64,000 nucleotides of DNA from Zopfochytrium polystomum (GCA_025765615.1 JAIVFJ010000078.1:1-64000); one strand, 5' to 3'. Numbered from the stretch's first letter, positions 1 to 12,061 are shown. Made by a program: numbers and translations. The notes: generated by a model from the sequence alone, not told the origin.

Positions 1-200
1 AAACCGGTGAGTGAGCGAGTGAGACGGGACGGACCAAGCGAGCGAGAGAGGAAAGGGCTATTTAAATGTATGGCCTTGTCTGCTGCGTGTTGTCTGTCTC
101 TCCGTCTGTCTGCATGTCTGGGTGCCTGTCTGTCGGCTCTCCTCGACATTCCAAAATCGAGGACAAATCTGGCAAAGTGAAAGACACCGCCGGCCGGGAG

Positions 201-233
<33 letters not shown>

Positions 234-649
234 AACAACAGCAACAACAACAACAAAAAACGTCAGCGTTTCCTTTTTTTCATCAGTTTCTTGTTTGTTT
301 TGTGCGCCTGGGCATTTTGTGTTCCCTACTTCCTCCATTGGCAGAAAATCAGAATCCACAGGAAACGCATAAAGAAATGGTATGGGGGAGGAAAGACAGC
401 TTCCGCAGACTAAAAATTCTGTTCACACACACACACACACACACACACTCTCTCTCTCTCTCTCTCTCTGTCTCACTCTCTCTCTCTTTCTCTTTCCTTC
501 TCTCCTCTGGAGTCTATGCGGGGATACTCGAATTTCCCCTTCCGCAAGTCATTTGCTTTCTTTTGCAGAAAGAATCCGCAAAGTCCAGACTCCTCGTTCG
601 TTCAGCCCAAAAAGGCCAAACCCCGAACTTGTCCGACCTTCCCACCGCA
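1..649. other. Gene-free start of window with microsatellites
   Basis: No supported gene. It holds an A homopolymer of about 31 nt near 201-231, a CAA/CAG-type stretch, and a (CA)n-(CT)n compound microsatellite at about 424-500. Open frames here are translations of these repeats. Confidence 0.6.
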
Positions 650-1260
650 TTGCTTCGAAATTTGTAAGAACATGGCCTCCAACTTCTCCGCCCGCCCCCT
701 CTGCAAAGGCGTCGAAAAGGCACCAAAGGCTTGGAAGAACCCGGCCGCTTTGGTGCAACCTCGGAAGCAAGGCTGCGATCGTGCTGTTCTTTGCGGAAAT
801 TTCGTGAGTTTCAGCGGGTCAACTTCCAGCCGAATACTGGGGGGTTCTGGTCGAGTTTGATGACGCTGAGGCTGCGAGCAGTGCACTCGGCCGGTAAGTC
901 TGGGGGAGGGTGGTTGGATTATTTGTATGGCAGTTGAGATATGAACTAATTCTTGTGTCGATTCAAAGCCTTCCAGTCATCGCCGACAAGCCCCACCGTC
1001 GCGATGTCGGTGCGGCAGCGACCGGTCGTCGGTGTCGAACGAGCTGCAAGCCTCCTCCGCGCAGAAGTCGCGGTTCAAGAAATCACACAGCACACGCCCC
1101 CACCCACTTCGCGCGGGTCGTATTCACGGACGAAGACCGTGCGCTGGCGGCGCTCATCAAGTTGCGCCACACCACCAACATTTCTGGCAAACCTTTGAAT
1201 GCCCAGACGGAGAACGCCCCACTACTCGACAACCGTCGTTACCCCCGAACGGCCGGGCTA
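650..1260 (+). pseudogene. Decayed RRM-protein gene fragment (copy A)
   Basis: Two segments resemble RNA-recognition-motif halves and are paralogous to a minus-strand copy at about 24.0-24.65 kb. The first runs from AWKNPAAL, through GSKAAI, to VLVEFDDAEAASSALGR and ends at a perfect GTAAGT donor near 893. The second contains ARVVFTDEDRALAALIKLR and ISGKPLNAQ, an RRM beta3-alpha2-beta4 pattern, near 1110-1205. Against copy B at the nucleotide level, copy A has at least three single-base indels in the first segment (near 752, 788 and 840), so no continuous reading frame exists. The family is inferred from the pattern; the parent gene is unknown. It is probably a duplicated, dead fragment, although assembly indels could account for some breaks. 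Confidence 0.5.
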
Positions 1261-1566
1261 CCGGCGACGCACTGAGAGAGGAACGGTTTGGCCGCGGCCG
1301 GCACTCCGGCCGCAAGGGCCCCCGCCCGACTTGTTAATCAGCCGAACACGGTAACCCACCGTCATCCCCATGTCTTTGGAAGATAATGAAGTATTTTATT
1401 GCATGCATATTACGAAACAATGAAGTCTTGTTTCCCCGCCTTCGCCCCGCGGGTTTTCTGGCAAACGCTCGTCCGTCGCTCTCTCCCTCCCTTCCTTCCC
1501 TCCCTCCCAGCTCCACAAACCACACACACACACGCGCGAGGAGGAAAAAAAAATTCAACACTTTGT

Positions 1567-2392
1567 TTACCCCCCGCCTCCGAGGTCGAGCTTTGGCGTT
1601 GCCAAGAAGCCCGCGTGGCGGTCGAGGAGCCTCGTGCTTTTGCCGGCGACGACGACGGCGGCGCTGCTGCTGTTGCTGCTGCTGCGGTCGTTGCCGCCGC
1701 CGCGGTCGCCGTCGTCGTCGCGGTTGTCCTTGCCATCGTCGTCGTCGTCGTCGTTGGCGGCTGTGGCAGCGGTGGCGGGTGCGCTGTCGGTGGTGGTGGT
1801 GGCTACAAGGTATTCATCTTTGTCGGCGGCGGCGGAGGCCGGGGCTGCATCGGGAGGAGGAGAATCCGAGGACTGCCTGTCGCCGTCGCGGCTGGTGCTG
1901 CGGCGGCGGCAGCAAGCACTGCGCGACGAGGAAAGAAACGAGGACGAGGGCTGCGAGGCAGGCGATGACGATGCCGGCGAGGGCGCCCTTTGAGATGTTG
2001 AAGAGGTGGAGAGGTCGGTTCCTCCTGGTCACGTCGATTGCAGATTTTGTTTTTTTTCGGTGGGTTGTTTTATGCGTGTGAAAATTTGATTTTTTGTCAA
2101 TCGAGCAAGCAGATGTTGAGATGCAGCGGGGGCGCGTGGGGAGGGAGCCCGGAGGCGAGCGGGGCGTTGTGTTGGGGGGATTGGAGGTGGGCGTTGTGAG
2201 CCCGTGGGCTGTGCAGTGCTGTGGGCACACGCACGTACTGGTGTATCGGCGAGTGAGCAGCAGTCTGTGGCTGTTGTTGTCCGACAGCAGCAGCGACGGC
2301 GGGGACAGGAGGGGCGCGTGGAGGTTGGCGTCGTCGCCGTGGTCGTCGTCATCGGCGGCGGCGGCGATGAGAGGCAGAGGCCGCGGCGGCAT
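1567..2392 (-). CDS. Putative single-pass membrane protein with acidic Ala/Ser/Asp tail
   Basis: Unrecognised protein. The clearest part is a 20-residue hydrophobic segment beginning GALAGIVIACLAALVLV (about 1935-1995), followed by a basic stretch and then a low-complexity cytoplasmic-like tail with D6 and D3 runs, ending TPKLDLGGGG before a TAA at 1567-1569. The membrane segment and the tail lie in different frames; the switch is near 1905-1925 in a GC-rich CAG/CTG stretch, so there is either a one-base assembly indel or an unrecognised intron. The N-terminal part (start proposed at 2392) is weak and may include an intron around 2040-2090. The architecture (short N-terminus, one helix, disordered tail) resembles the gene at 25819-26609. 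Function unknown. Confidence 0.4.
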
Positions 2393-2841
2393 ATATGTGA
2401 AACGGGGGGCGGGGCCGGTGGCGGTGAGAAGGCGTTTATTAATATGTAACTGGAACTATTGCCCGTTCGGTGACAAGTGTCATCCGGTGGCGCTTGCAAT
2501 CATTGGCCGATGGCTGCTCTTTTCGTTTCATTTTTTTTCTTTCTTTTTTTCTTTTTTTTTGGTGCATAACACGCAGACAACAACGCTGCACAGACAGCGC
2601 GACAGAGCTCCTGCCGCCATCTCTCGCTCTGTCTCTCGCTCTGTGTCTGTCTGCCTGTCTTCAATTGCTCCCAGCAACACGAGGTGTCTTCGACCCTCCC
2701 CTGCATGAAAAAAATCTACAAACGACAACAACCCGTGATTGAAACCTTGATATCATTTTCCTTCTCTTCCCTCTCTTTTTCCAATTCACCGCCCCATCTC
2801 CACTCACAAACCAACGCCAACGCCAACGACGACGCCGACGC
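2393..2841. other. Intergenic spacer
   Basis: Spacer between the membrane-protein gene and the 3' end of the tyrosinase gene. It contains T-rich and CT-rich runs (about 2525-2560 and 2620-2660) and no supported gene. Confidence 0.5.
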
Positions 2842-5666
2842 CTACGCCGACCCCGACGCCGTCGACGGCGACACGCACGCGGGGTCGTCCCCGCACGCCG
2901 CCAGCGCCCGCACGATGCGGCAGTACGCACGGCGGTGCTGGTTGCGCCCGAGCCCCCACGCCGCGAGCACGTCGTCGGGCAGCATGGGCGGCGGGCGCAA
3001 CGGCGTCGCCGCCTCACTGGCACTCGCACTCGCACTCGCCGCCGCTGCCTCGCTCGCCGCCTCAGGGTCGATCCCGGCGCACGCCACGGCCGTGGGGCTG
3101 TCCGGGTCGTCCGGGTCCTCGTCCTCGTACACGACCAAGGGCGGGCCAGCCGGCAGCGCGTCCGGGTCTGTAACCGCCGCGACGGCCGCCGTGGTCCAGG
3201 CTAGCACGCGTTTTGGGTAGACCCGGACGGGCTGGTACCCCGCGGGGAGCGTGAACGTGCGGGAGCCGACGCGGACGACGACGGCTCCTGCCGCCGCGGC
3301 GGCCGAGGACGCCAGCGCAGAGTCGGCGTCGGCGCCTGCGGCTGCGCCTGCGACGGCCTGCTTGCGGGTGGTGGCGGGCGCGGCGACGAGGTCGTAGGTT
3401 GTTGGGGTAGACGGTGGAGGAGAGCGGGAGTGGGTCTGCGCGGCGGTGGTGGTGGTGGTGGACTTGGTGAGGGAGGAGGTGGCGGCGGGCTTTTGCCGCT
3501 GCCGCCGCCGACGTCGACGACGAGGACTTTAGCGCCACGATGTAGACGACGTCCTGGAACCAGTACGGCGCGGTGCCGAGGAGGTCGACGGTGAGCGCCG
3601 TGCTGTTGTTGTTGCTGCTGCCGCCGCCGCTGCCGCCGGCGGTTGTGGTGATGAGTGCAGTTGTCGACGCCGCCGACGACGCCGACGGCTGAGCTGTGGA
3701 CGCGGACGTCTGCGCGGGCTGCCCGTTGGTGGTCGTCGTCACCGCCGTCGAGGACGGGACCGGCTGCGTGGGGGCGGACGACTGGGCGGGTGCCGCGGCC
3801 GTCGTCGTCGGCGACGGCGACGGCGCGGCGGCTGAAGACGAAGGGGCCGCCGCCTGCGAGGAGGAGGTACTAGTCGTAGCCGGAGCCGGGGTGTTGTTGT
3901 TGTTGCTCGAACCCGCTGCCCACGGGTTGGCGTTTGCGGCGGACCCGTCGGGGCAGTTTCGAGGGGAAAAGTCGACGTCGCCGGCGCTCTTTGTGTAGGT
4001 GTAGCAGAGGTCGCCGGCTGTCGTGTCGAGCATGTCGCTGACCTTGTACGGGAACGCGTAGAGCGTGTCTGCTTGCTGCGATCAGGGTGGTTAAGGAACC
4101 GATCACAAGCGGGCGCTTTTAAGACCACCACCCGCCCTTACCGTTGCCTGGCGCGAGGAAGTGCTCGGCTGCAGGTGGCCCTCGTAGTCGGTCTTGTACT
4201 GCGGGCATATCTGCTGCCACTTCCACCAGATCTTGTCGACCATCGCATGGTGCACTAAGGGGGATTTTTTTTTTTTTGGAAAGTGTCAATCACCAACACA
4301 GAAAAAAAAAAAAAAAAAAAAAAGAAAGCAATCATCAAAAACCACTCAACGATAAAAAAACGGATCATTCGGGCTATAACTCGGGTTGCTCATATCGCCG
4401 CCGCTCCCGCCGACATTGAAGTGCCCATACGCGTGATAATTGGTCGTATCGTCGCCCTGGAAATCGACAAAGTTTGTCGCGGAGGCGAAGATGTTTCTGA
4501 GCACGGTTGCGTCGACCATGGCGGAGGAGGCGGTGCCGGCGCGGCGCAGGCAGGTGGCGTCGGAGCCGTCGGCGACGACGCGGAACTTTGACGGGCCGGA
4601 TTCCGGGTAGGGCGAGACTTTGAAGGGCGGTGACGTGACGCAGGAGTATGGGGAGGCGCCGACGAGGGGGCCGAGGTAGGTGAAGACGTCGGAGGAGGCC
4701 CAGGTCTGTGTGTGTTGTGTGTGTGTGTGTTTATGTGTGTGTGTGTGTGTGTGTTTATGTTTGTGTGTGTGCGTGTGTGTGTGGTTTTTTTTGTTGTGGG
4801 TTGGCCGTCCGCAAAAAAAAAAAAAAAAAAAAAAATTAAGCAACACGAGGCGCGCTTTCACCTGCGAGCGTCCGCTCCAGTCAAAGTACGGCACGCCCTT
4901 TGTCCAGCCGACGGACTGCAAGGCGACGTCAAAGGCGTGCAGGAGGGCGCGGTGGTACGGGAAGAACAGGGCGTCGGCGTGCACGTACGGAGCGTCGTCG
5001 GCTTGTTTTTTTTTTGTTTTTTTTTTTCGTGGAAGAGCGGATCTGTTAGCTCGTGGCGGAGGATGCAAGGGAATAGGCGTGAAGTTGAAGCCACCACTTA
5101 CTGTGTCTAATCGCGCGCGAGCCGAGACAAGAGAGGGGCGGGTGAGGGCGAGCCTGGTTAGTCAAGAGTTCCGTGCAGGGCGACAAAAGTTATTCCCGCA
5201 ACGAACCTCTGGACAAAGTCAAAGAACGACAGGCTAGAGAACCCGGCCGACTTGCCCTGGATGGAGCGCGACTCGAGGGCTTTGATTGCGTCGACGACTT
5301 TTTGTAGCGGTGTTTTTTGTTTTTTTTTGGTGCGTTTTTGCGTTTGCGTTGTGGAGCAGTCGTCGTTAGGCAGAGAGGGCAAAAAAAGTAAGCGGGTGCC
5401 GCTTTCAAATGCGACGGGCTCCACTTACAAGCCTGCTTCTCGGCGGCAGCGAGCTGGTCCCACTCGGGCACGGCGCGCGGGTTCGCGCAGGCGGCGGAGG
5501 CGACGCGGACGGAGGTGGAGGCGACGGAGGCGGCGAGGACGAGGAGGGCGGCTGCGCTGGGTGGTGTGCGGGAGGAGCGGCGCGGGGCGAGGAAAAGGAG
5601 CGAGGCGAGGGACAAGGGACGGCCCCGGGTGCGGCGGCGGCGGGTGGGGGTGCGTGTGGTGGGCAT
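2842..5666 (-). CDS. Secreted tyrosinase (type-3 copper monooxygenase), seven exons
   Basis: Tyrosinases oxidise monophenols and o-diphenols with a binuclear copper centre, often for melanin. Proposed exons: 5429-5666, 5207-5297, 5102-5106, 4862-5001, 4351-4705, 4142-4254, 2842-4075; all intron phases agree. An N-terminal signal segment (SAAALLVLAASVASTSVRVASA) precedes the mature domain. CuA ligands: the His in DFVQRHTDD (encoded by the 5-nt exon), then YVHADALFFPYHR. CuB ligands: NYHAYGH, then DPFFYLHHAMVDKIW across the exon 4351/4254 junction. The usual SPNDPFF precedes the last ligand. The C-terminal half is a long Ser/Thr/Pro/Ala-rich tail. The last exon carries one surplus base near 3500-3530 (GC-rich repeat), so the final third is in another frame; a one-base assembly insertion is likely. 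The enzyme call is firm; the tail beyond the break is less certain. Confidence 0.9.
5102..5106 (-). other. 5-nt micro-exon (ACACA) of tyrosinase
   Basis: On the minus strand ACACA lies between an ATTAG acceptor (5107-5111) and a GTAAGT donor (5096-5101). Joining exon 2 (ends CAG AG at 5207) to ACACA and exon 4 (starts CC GAC GAC at 5001) reads Q-R-H-T-D-D, restoring the conserved first CuA histidine. A model without it gives no ligand or a premature stop. Confidence 0.75.
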
Positions 5667-5848
5667 GGGCTCTGTTTGTTGGGCGGTGGTTGGTAAAAGT
5701 GCTGCCGGGTTGACTGCGGTTTACTTTGTGCGGGAGCCGGCCGTTTGTTTCCTTTTTTTTTTTTTTTTTTTTTTTTTTGGAGAGGAACCTTTTAGTCTCT
5801 GCTTATGACCGAGTCCCCGCAACCCTGAATTGCTTCCCGATAAGGGGA

Positions 5849-5854
5849 ATATAG
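5849..5854 (-). promoter_or_regulatory. Possible TATA element of tyrosinase
   Basis: TATATT on the minus strand about 185 bp before the tyrosinase start codon. The distance fits a TATA box plus a long 5' UTR, but motif and position are the only evidence. Confidence 0.3.
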
Positions 5855-6097
5855 ATGGACAGTTGGAAAAGGAAGTGTGGTGTGTGTGTGTGTGTGTGAG
5901 TGAGTGTGTGTGTGCTTCCCTGCTAGTGTCTCGGCATTGTTGCCCGCTCTGTCTCCCACCCTTTCAACGGCTGCTGTTCTAATAATAACTCCTGTCGTTT
6001 CGCAGTGTGAGAGAGAAAAAAAAACAAACAAAAAAAAAAAAGCTAACGAAAAGTTCCCTCTGCCGCTCTTCTCGAAGGCTGCGAGTCGAGTCATGCG

Positions 6098-6208
<111 letters not shown>

Positions 6209-6747
6209 AGACGACGTGGGCGTCCCTTCCGAACGTTCGTGTCCCCCCCTCTGCCGCGCCACCGCCCCTTGAATGCGCGGTGCACTTATTTTTTTCTTTT
6301 TTTGCTCCACGCTAGGGCGTCTTTGCTGCTTTTCTTCCTGGGTGAAGTCGGCTACTTTATTCCCGCGTCGGAAATATTTTGTGCGGCAAAGAGTGGGTTT
6401 GCGGGGGAAGGGGGGAGGGTGGTAAAACGTAATAGTCGCACAAGCAAAGCGAGATGAGAGGTCATCTGCAAAATCGAAGGAATACGAGCTAGGGAAACGA
6501 AAGCAGAAAGTCGCACAGAAACGCAAACCGGGAGGGCGGAAACCGAGACGAACAGGAATAATGGGAGGGGAAGAAAACAAAGGTCGGAGAGCAAAGGAGA
6601 AAACCAAGTAAAGGTGACTCACCGCACGAGCAGAGCTGTCTACCACACTCGCAAAAAAAAAACGAAGAGAACAAAAGCACACGACACACGACACTCACTC
6701 ACACAAACACGCACACAGAGGCACAACGCACCCCCCCTGGCCTCTCC

Positions 6748-8009
6748 TCACGCAAACGTAATGCTCGCGTCCGTGTACTTGCAATTCGCGTTATTAATCC
6801 CGTCGACCTTTGTCGGGAACATTTCGCACACGTGAAAGTCGCCGTCGAACGCGGCGGGGAGCGAGACGCCGCTGAGCGTGGCGGTATCGCCCTTGTCGGC
6901 GTTGACGCCGGCGAGGGCCTCGCCGGGGACGCCGTGGCCGCGGACGTTCGTCATGACGACGTTGCGCTGGGGGAAGCCGCAGCCGCCGCACGAGCGATAC
7001 AGCTTGCCCTTCCCCTGCGTCGTCCAAAAGGCATCAATATCCGACAGGAACACCGTCCCCGCGCCGTTATGCTGCACGCCCTTGTCCTTGAACCCGCTGA
7101 TAGCGCCGCCGGTCCAGGACATGGTGCAAGTGGTTGCAAGTCGTCGGGTTCTTGAGCGACCACGAGTCCTCGCAGGTGCGTTCGAACCAGACGTTTTTGA
7201 GCTTGCAGCTGCCCGTGCAGTAGACGGCGTCAAAGACTTCCTGGCCGATGACGACGTTTTGGAGGGTGGCGCCGTCGGCGAGGATGAAGATGGTGTCGGC
7301 GGCGCCGGCTTCGGCGTCGAGGCAGTCGTTGGGCGGGCGGAAGCCGGCGCCGCGGTCGTAGCGGAACATGCCGCCGTCAAAGGTCGCGCCGGCGGCGACG
7401 TTGATGGGCGCGGTGCAGGAGCGCGTGCCGGCGGCGGCGGGGAAGACCGCGGGGAGGCCGGCGGGCGGGCCGTTGGTGGAGGCCGTGCAGCCGGCGGGGG
7501 GCGCCGTGCCGCCGCCGCCGCCGCCGGTGCCGGTGGGCTGCGGTGCGGGGGCGGAGGGTGGTGGTGGATTTAGAGGTGGCGGGGACGAGGGTGGAGGCGG
7601 GGACGGAGGCGGCGGGCTTGGTTGTGACTGTGGTGGTTGTGGTTACAGGCGCTGCGGCGGTGGCTGTGGCGGTGGTGGTACCTGCAGTGGGTATTGCGTT
7701 TGCGCAGGGGGCTTTTTGGTTGCATTGAGGGAGGCAGGCCTGCTGCTGGGCGGTGGTCTTTTTCGCGTTGCAGCGGGCGATGCAGCTCTCCTTGCACTCG
7801 GTCGCGCGGCGGTGGAGGGCGGCGGGCGCGCCGTCGTGGAATGCGAGGCCGGCCCGGCTCAGCATCTCGAGGTTGCCGTCGACCATGGCGGCGGGGCTCA
7901 GGGTGTCGGCGGCGGCGCGGAGCGGGTTGGGCACGGCGTGGGCGCCTCGGAGGGCCGCGGTGGCGGCGCTGGCGACGAGGGCGAGGAGAAGGAAAGGGCC
8001 GTTGGTCAT
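6748..8009 (-). CDS. Secreted pectate lyase, PL3 family, with two frame breaks
   Basis: Pectate lyases cleave polygalacturonate by beta-elimination. The start at 8009 begins a signal peptide (MTNGPFLLLALVASAATA), then a Cys-rich module (CKESCIARCNAKK, CLPQCNQ), a Thr/Ala-rich linker, and the PL3 beta-helix: DTIFILADGATLQNVVIG, CKLKNVWFERTCEDSW, GVQHNGAGTVFLSDIDAF, GKLYRSCGGCGFPQRNVVM and LAGVNADKGDTATLSGV, ending at 6748. These are the characteristic PL3 blocks. The frame changes once in the linker near 7540-7570 (net +1 base) and once at 7123-7141, where a 10-bp tandem duplication (ACTTGCAACC/ACTTGCACC on the minus strand) separates CEDSW from the downstream blocks. Without these two events the length would be about 416 residues, usual for PL3 plus linker. 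Either a recent pseudogene or assembly errors. Confidence 0.8.
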
Positions 8010-9764
8010 TGCCAGGGAGTACTGCGATGTGTGCTTGTGTGTGTGTGTGGGTGGGTGGGTAGGCGGGGTTTCTGCGGCCGAAAGTCGAGCTTAGGGCCAG
8101 GGTACGGCGCGGACCGTTTCGAAAAACAGCGAAGGTATTTACCAAAGTGAAAAGACAGAGAGAGACGGAGAGAGAGAGTGAGAGAGAGGGGCGAGAGCTT
8201 AGCAATATATACCGGGCCCTCTCTGCTCACTGATTGATCAACAGAGTGCGTGTGAGAGAGAGTGTGTGTATGTGTGCGTTGTGCGCGAGTCGGACCTCCC
8301 GACAGACACTCGCCCCCTGCATGAAGACGCATGCGAATTCCGCTGCCTCCAGTCGCGACTGTCTTGCGACTGACTGATTGTCCGTCTGTCTGCCTCTCTG
8401 TCCTTTTGACTGCCGGGAAGCGGCAAGGCATGTCTTTCCTGAGTGAGTGCGGCCGTTGAAGGAGAACCAGAGGGCCAGAGACAGAGACAGCCTGTGTGAG
8501 TGCGTTATGAGAGTGCAGAGGTAGCGAGAGAGAGAGAGAGGGAGAGAGAGAGAGAGAAGGACGAGACGGCAAGGTGCGAGCGAGACAACGCACCCTCTCC
8601 CTTCCTCCACCCATCTTCTTCCATGCTTCGCGCGTCTCATAATTTTTCATGCGGCCGGTTTTCCATAATAAGCATCAATGGGCAAGATCGCGCCGAAATC
8701 TGGCGTTGTCTCTCGACGTGGTTTTATTTTATTTATTTTTTTTTTTTTTTGCATTTACCACTCTATCCTGCTTCCTCATTCTCCACATACTAATCTCTCC
8801 ACTTCAAATCATGAAGGCGTTGTCCGACCAAATCTGCAACTTTCTTATCCCAGAAATGAAAAAAAAAAATTTTTTTTCTGGGTTTTGGGACTCCATTATG
8901 CCTTTTTTGGGGGGGAGGGAACCGAACATTCGATTCTAGACAGCGAACACCCGCAAATTCTCTGTCCCACGGGCGGGGCCGAATCCGCCCGCCCCGTTCC
9001 CGCCCGTTCACATGCGTGCAGAAAGAAATGAGAGAACAAGTGATAGAGAGAGAGAGAGAGCGAGAGGGAGAGAGAGAGAGAGAGAGAGAAAAAATTAAAA
9101 AAGGAAAAAGGGAGACCAAACGGATGTGTGTGTGTGTGTGTGTGTGTTCGACCTCCTTTTGTTCGGTTCGCGTCCAAACGCGCCTAAAAGTCCATGGACC
9201 GGACTCCTTGTGGTTGACCTACCAACATATACAGACCTCGCTCGCGTGGGGACGACATTAAAAAAACAACCTCGCACAATGATGAACCGAACCGTTCATA
9301 GGGGCAGGGGGAGGAGGTTGTAGAAAAAGAACCCCTGTCCTGCGGGGGTGGATGAGTAGAGCATAGCTGGGGGGGATGAGGCCCACATTCCTTCTGACTA
9401 GGCGCAGCACTGCCGCCGGAGTCACAATGTGTGAGGTCCTCGTATGGAGTTCAGTCGTAGTTCCCCCCGTCCCCCCTATGCTGGGACGCCAAACAGCCAG
9501 GTTCGATACAACAACTTCATAAGCAAGCTTGCTCACTTTTCGCTCACAAAAAGAATGCTACGAATTTTTCTTTTTAGTTTTTTTTTTTTTCGCATTCACT
9601 CCCACATCAAACCCCTCATCATTTCGCCCACCCCCTGTAAGCCAAAAGGATAAAAAAAAAGTAAAAAATAAAACAAAGAAAGAAAAGGGAAGAAGTAAAA
9701 TGGGTTGGTTTTAAGTAGGGAGCCCCAGAAAACTAAAAAAAAAAACGAAGAAAGGAAGGGAGGA

Positions 9765-9795
<31 letters not shown>

Positions 9796-10145
9796 ATGCG
9801 TTGGTGGGTGTGTTGGGTGAGGAACACGTGAAACCACGATTGAGAATAGAGAAGGGTGTACCTGAGAGTGAAGAGTTGGAGAGTGAGAGAATGTGTGTGG
9901 CGGCCGGAGGGGTTTGCGGCCAAGTCATGCAAGAAGCCCCAAAAACAGTTTCGAAACTTGGGGGGGGAAAAAAAGTGAAAAAGTGAAAAAAAAGGGAAAA
10001 AAAAGGGGGGAAAAAAAAAAAAAAGAAAGGCAGCCAAACAAACAAGCCCAAGCCGCCCCTCTAGTCGTCACGTGCGAGTCTGGCCATTGCAGTTTCAGAA
10101 GCGGGTTGGTAAATCGCGGACAACGAACGACGCGCAATCCCATCA
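8010..10145. other. Gene-free spacer with microsatellites
   Basis: Contains the pectate lyase upstream region (GA tract at about 8157-8192, CT in sense), GT runs near 8037-8050 and 9125-9147, GA tracts near 8520-8557 and 9046-9088, and A/T homopolymers near 8735, 8868, 9650-9800 and 9965-10025. No supported coding region; open frames are repeat translations. Confidence 0.55.
8206..8211 (-). promoter_or_regulatory. Possible TATA element of pectate lyase
   Basis: TATATA on the minus strand about 197 bp upstream of the start at 8009, just downstream (in sense) of a CT tract. Position and motif only. Confidence 0.35.
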
Positions 10146-10313
10146 TCACATGCACACGACGGCGCCAAAGCGGGCGGGCGCAGACGGCACCCGTTTCAGC
10201 CCCCCGCCGACGCCACCGGTACTATTGGCACAGGCCGAAGCCGCCGCCGACCCGCCGGTTCCGCTGGCCGTGCTGCCGCTGCTGCGTGCCACCCCCGCCC
10301 CCGCAAACACCCC

Positions 10314-10345
<32 letters not shown>

Positions 10346-11747
10346 CCGCGGGGGCCGTCAGAGTCGGCCGCGGCGAAGCGGGCAACAGCAGCAGCAGGCG
10401 CGAACCGACGCCGCCGTCGCCGCGCGGCGCCGGCGGCGGGGCTAGGCGGCCCCTGAACTTCGGGCTGCTGGCCAGCGTGACGCGCAGCGCGTCCAAAAAG
10501 TCCTTGTCGTCGTCGTCGTCGCTTTCGTCGTCGCTGTCGTGTTCGTGGTTGTTGTTTTGGCTCGTAACGACGGCGGCGGAGGCGACCACCACGGCCGTCG
10601 TCGTCGTCGTCGTCGTCGACGACGACGACGACGACGAACCAGCGCCGGCGGCTGGCATGAGCATGAGTGTCCCGCCGCCGCGCTGTTGGCGGCCGTCGGC
10701 GGACTTTGTGGCGGAAGCGGGAAAGAGCGAAGTCGAGACGGTGTCGACGGCGTGGATGAGCGCGTCGCGGAGGGTTTTGGAAGGGAGGAGCGAGACGGCG
10801 GTGGAGAACGAGCGGGAGGCGATGGATGAACTGAGGCTCAGCACGGACGAGAGGAGGGCGGCCGGGAGGCGAGTCGACGACCACGACGACCGCGACGACG
10901 ACGGCGTTGGGGTGGAGGAGCGGGCGTCCTTCGGTTGGTGGTGGTGGTGGTGCTGCAACTGGTGCTGCGATCGGTGGCGGCTGTGCAGGTCGCAGTGGAT
11001 GGACGCTCGCGCGGCGGCGATCGACGCCGTGGTTGTCGCGGTCGCCATCGCCGCTGCCGTCGACGCTGCCGTCGATGCTGCCGCTGCGGCCGCTGCCGCG
11101 GTGTTGGCCATGTCCCCGAGCTCCGCAGGCGCTACGAGCGGCGTGTGGAGAACGGACGTGGTGGCCGTTGTGGTGGTGGTGGTAACGCCCGTGGCGGTGA
11201 GCGTGGTCGTGGTGAAGGTGGTCGTGGTTGACGCCATCAACGTCGGTGTGGCAGGTCCCGCCGTCGAGAGAGGGGATATTGGTGGTTGTGGTGCGACACC
11301 CGTCGGCGGCGCAGGGGTGCAACGCGTTGTTGAGATTCTGGGTGGAAGCGGCGATTGGGGCGGGGAAGGGAGTGATGCGTCAAGCAGCGTCGCGGCGGCC
11401 GTTGTGGCGGCCATCGCAAGGTGCGATGGAGAAGAGAGGTGTGGCGGCGATTGCGGTGGTGACGACGACGACGGCGCCGGAACCGATGTGGCTGCACCGA
11501 CTGCTGCAACCGCAGTTACTGCTGCTGCCGTTGCCATGAATTTTGAGGATGAAGAGGACGAGGAGGATGAGGAAGAGGTTGCGGCGGCTGCGGCGGCTGC
11601 GGCAGTGAGCAAGGAATGAGAAGGTGAATGGTAGTGAACGGTGTGTGTGTTGTGGTGCTGGGTTGACGTCACGCCGTCGTGACCGGCCGGCACGGGGGCC
11701 AAAGGGGTTGATGAGGAGTGGATACGATCGCCATCGAATGCAATCAT
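10146..11747 (-). CDS. Ser/Thr/Ala-rich disordered protein, unknown function
   Basis: An uninterrupted minus-strand frame. I choose the ATG at 11747 (MIAFDGDRIHSSSTPLAPV), because the frame upstream only translates CT repeats and T runs; this gives about 533 residues. The protein is dominated by Ser, Thr and Ala runs, a His/Gln stretch, and an acidic patch (DSDDESDDDDDKDFLDALR) that leads into TLASSPKFRGRLAPPP. A helical-looking stretch (KTLRDALIHAVDTVSTSLF) sits mid-protein. No known domain is recognised. The opposite strand is also open for 515 codons, but it reads as Val, Arg and Asp runs and is judged a shadow. Composition resembles the protein at 20804-22153. Likely intrinsically disordered; a regulatory role is only a guess. 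Confidence 0.55.
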
Positions 11748-12017
11748 CCTGATGAGTCTCGGGGGGCTGCTCGAGGCAAGCAGGCAGGCTGGCTGGCAAG
11801 TGGGAGTAGCGCAAGAAAATGTAGTTAAGCAGTGCAGTGGTGGTGGTGGTGGTGGAAGTGGTCGTGGTAGCGGAAGTAGAAGGAGCAGTAGCAACAGCGG
11901 AGGAGAGAAAGTTGCGGCAGTGGGCGAGATCAAGAAGGGTGGGCTGCTGACTGATTTTGATGGCTTGCGGCAAAGGTGTCTTTTCTTTTTTTTTTTTTTT
12001 TTTGTTATTGGGGAAAC

Positions 12018-12061
<44 letters not shown>

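Noticed and set aside
3490..3540. A 29-nt mini-intron explaining the frame change in the tyrosinase tail
   Set aside because: GT and AG can be found 29 nt apart, but this is far below the intron sizes seen in the same gene; a one-base indel explains it better.
10072..11619. 515-codon plus-strand open frame
   Set aside because: It is antisense to the Ser/Thr/Asp-rich frame and reads as Val, Arg and Ala runs; the opposite strand has a more protein-like composition and a sensible start.
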